Part shown: positions 6,123 through 6,151 of the stretch, in pieces
Layout: each line of letters begins with the position of its first letter
Position numbering within the stretch: the first letter of the stretch is position 1
Assembly (NCBI GenBank): GCA_007129635.1
Contig: SKVE01000236.1
Location: 1 to 6,151, forward strand
DNA length: 6,151 nucleotides
Direction: 5' to 3'
From: Planctomycetaceae bacterium
Lineage (GTDB): Bacteria > Planctomycetota > Planctomycetia > Pirellulales > Pirellulaceae
Notes under the pieces: model-generated
What the model saw: the letters and a program-made list of their open reading frames with translations, nothing else
Told to the model about the DNA's origin: nothing
Database searches by the model: none
Translations under genes and position numbers: made by a program

Positions 6123-6151
6123 TACCAGCAGGCTCTCTCGCGGGCCGATGA
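6123..6151 (+). pseudogene. Probable in-frame continuation of the secreted protein past a TAA codon
   Basis: Read in the same frame as the upstream gene, the bases after the TAA (6120-6122) encode YQQALSRAD and then leave the window. With the residues before the stop this gives LGLAKI-[stop]-YQQALSRAD, which looks like an amphipathic C-terminal helix with one Tyr codon (TAT or TAC) changed to TAA. The idea that related proteins carry an A-K/R-I-Y-Y-Q-x-A segment here is from memory. The window ends before the next stop can be seen. Alternatively the 29 bases are simply non-coding. Confidence 0.4.

Overview
The window looks like a piece of chromosome from a planctomycete, most likely of the Pirellulaceae (Rhodopirellula-like) group. 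This rests on remembered protein styles, not on a search. The clues are a polytopic membrane protein of a type I associate with Planctomycetota, a small TPR protein ending in a DFDPIRDHPAFREL-like tail, and a secreted protein with an SPFHS...DSFYENFGIG opening and an RPFVTGVVPVVG segment. The DNA is moderately GC-rich. I see no rRNA, tRNA, CRISPR array, transposase or phage gene.

The left third (93-2545) is a two-gene minus-strand operon: a GTG-initiated membrane protein of about 586 residues followed by a CoA-pyrophosphatase-type Nudix hydrolase. The two overlap by four bases (ATGA). Head-to-head with this operon, across only about 30 bases, a TPR protein gene runs on the plus strand (2579-3166).

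The centre (3226-4973) is a compact plus-strand unit. A recognisable promoter precedes a membrane-anchored hypothetical protein (3304-3876), then thiS (8 bases later) and thiG (9 bases after that). ThiS is the sulfur carrier and ThiG the synthase that makes the thiazole half of thiamine. No thiF, thiO, thiH, thiE or thiC is in the window and no TPP riboswitch precedes the unit.

The right part holds a 117-bp palindrome-rich repeat cluster (5012-5128) after thiG. A good promoter (5140-5169) then leads into a gene for a secreted protein with a clean signal peptide (5247-6122). That frame ends at TAA, yet the bases after it continue in frame as YQQALSRAD. Together with the preceding AKI this looks like an uninterrupted C-terminus with a Tyr codon changed to a stop, so the gene may carry a nonsense mutation or a sequencing error.

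Most of the window is ordinary chromosome. I do not see a clear new defence, mobile or RNA-based system. The most notable items are the in-frame stop in the secreted protein, the nested palindromic repeat, the anchored protein coupled to thiSG, and the very short divergent intergenic region.
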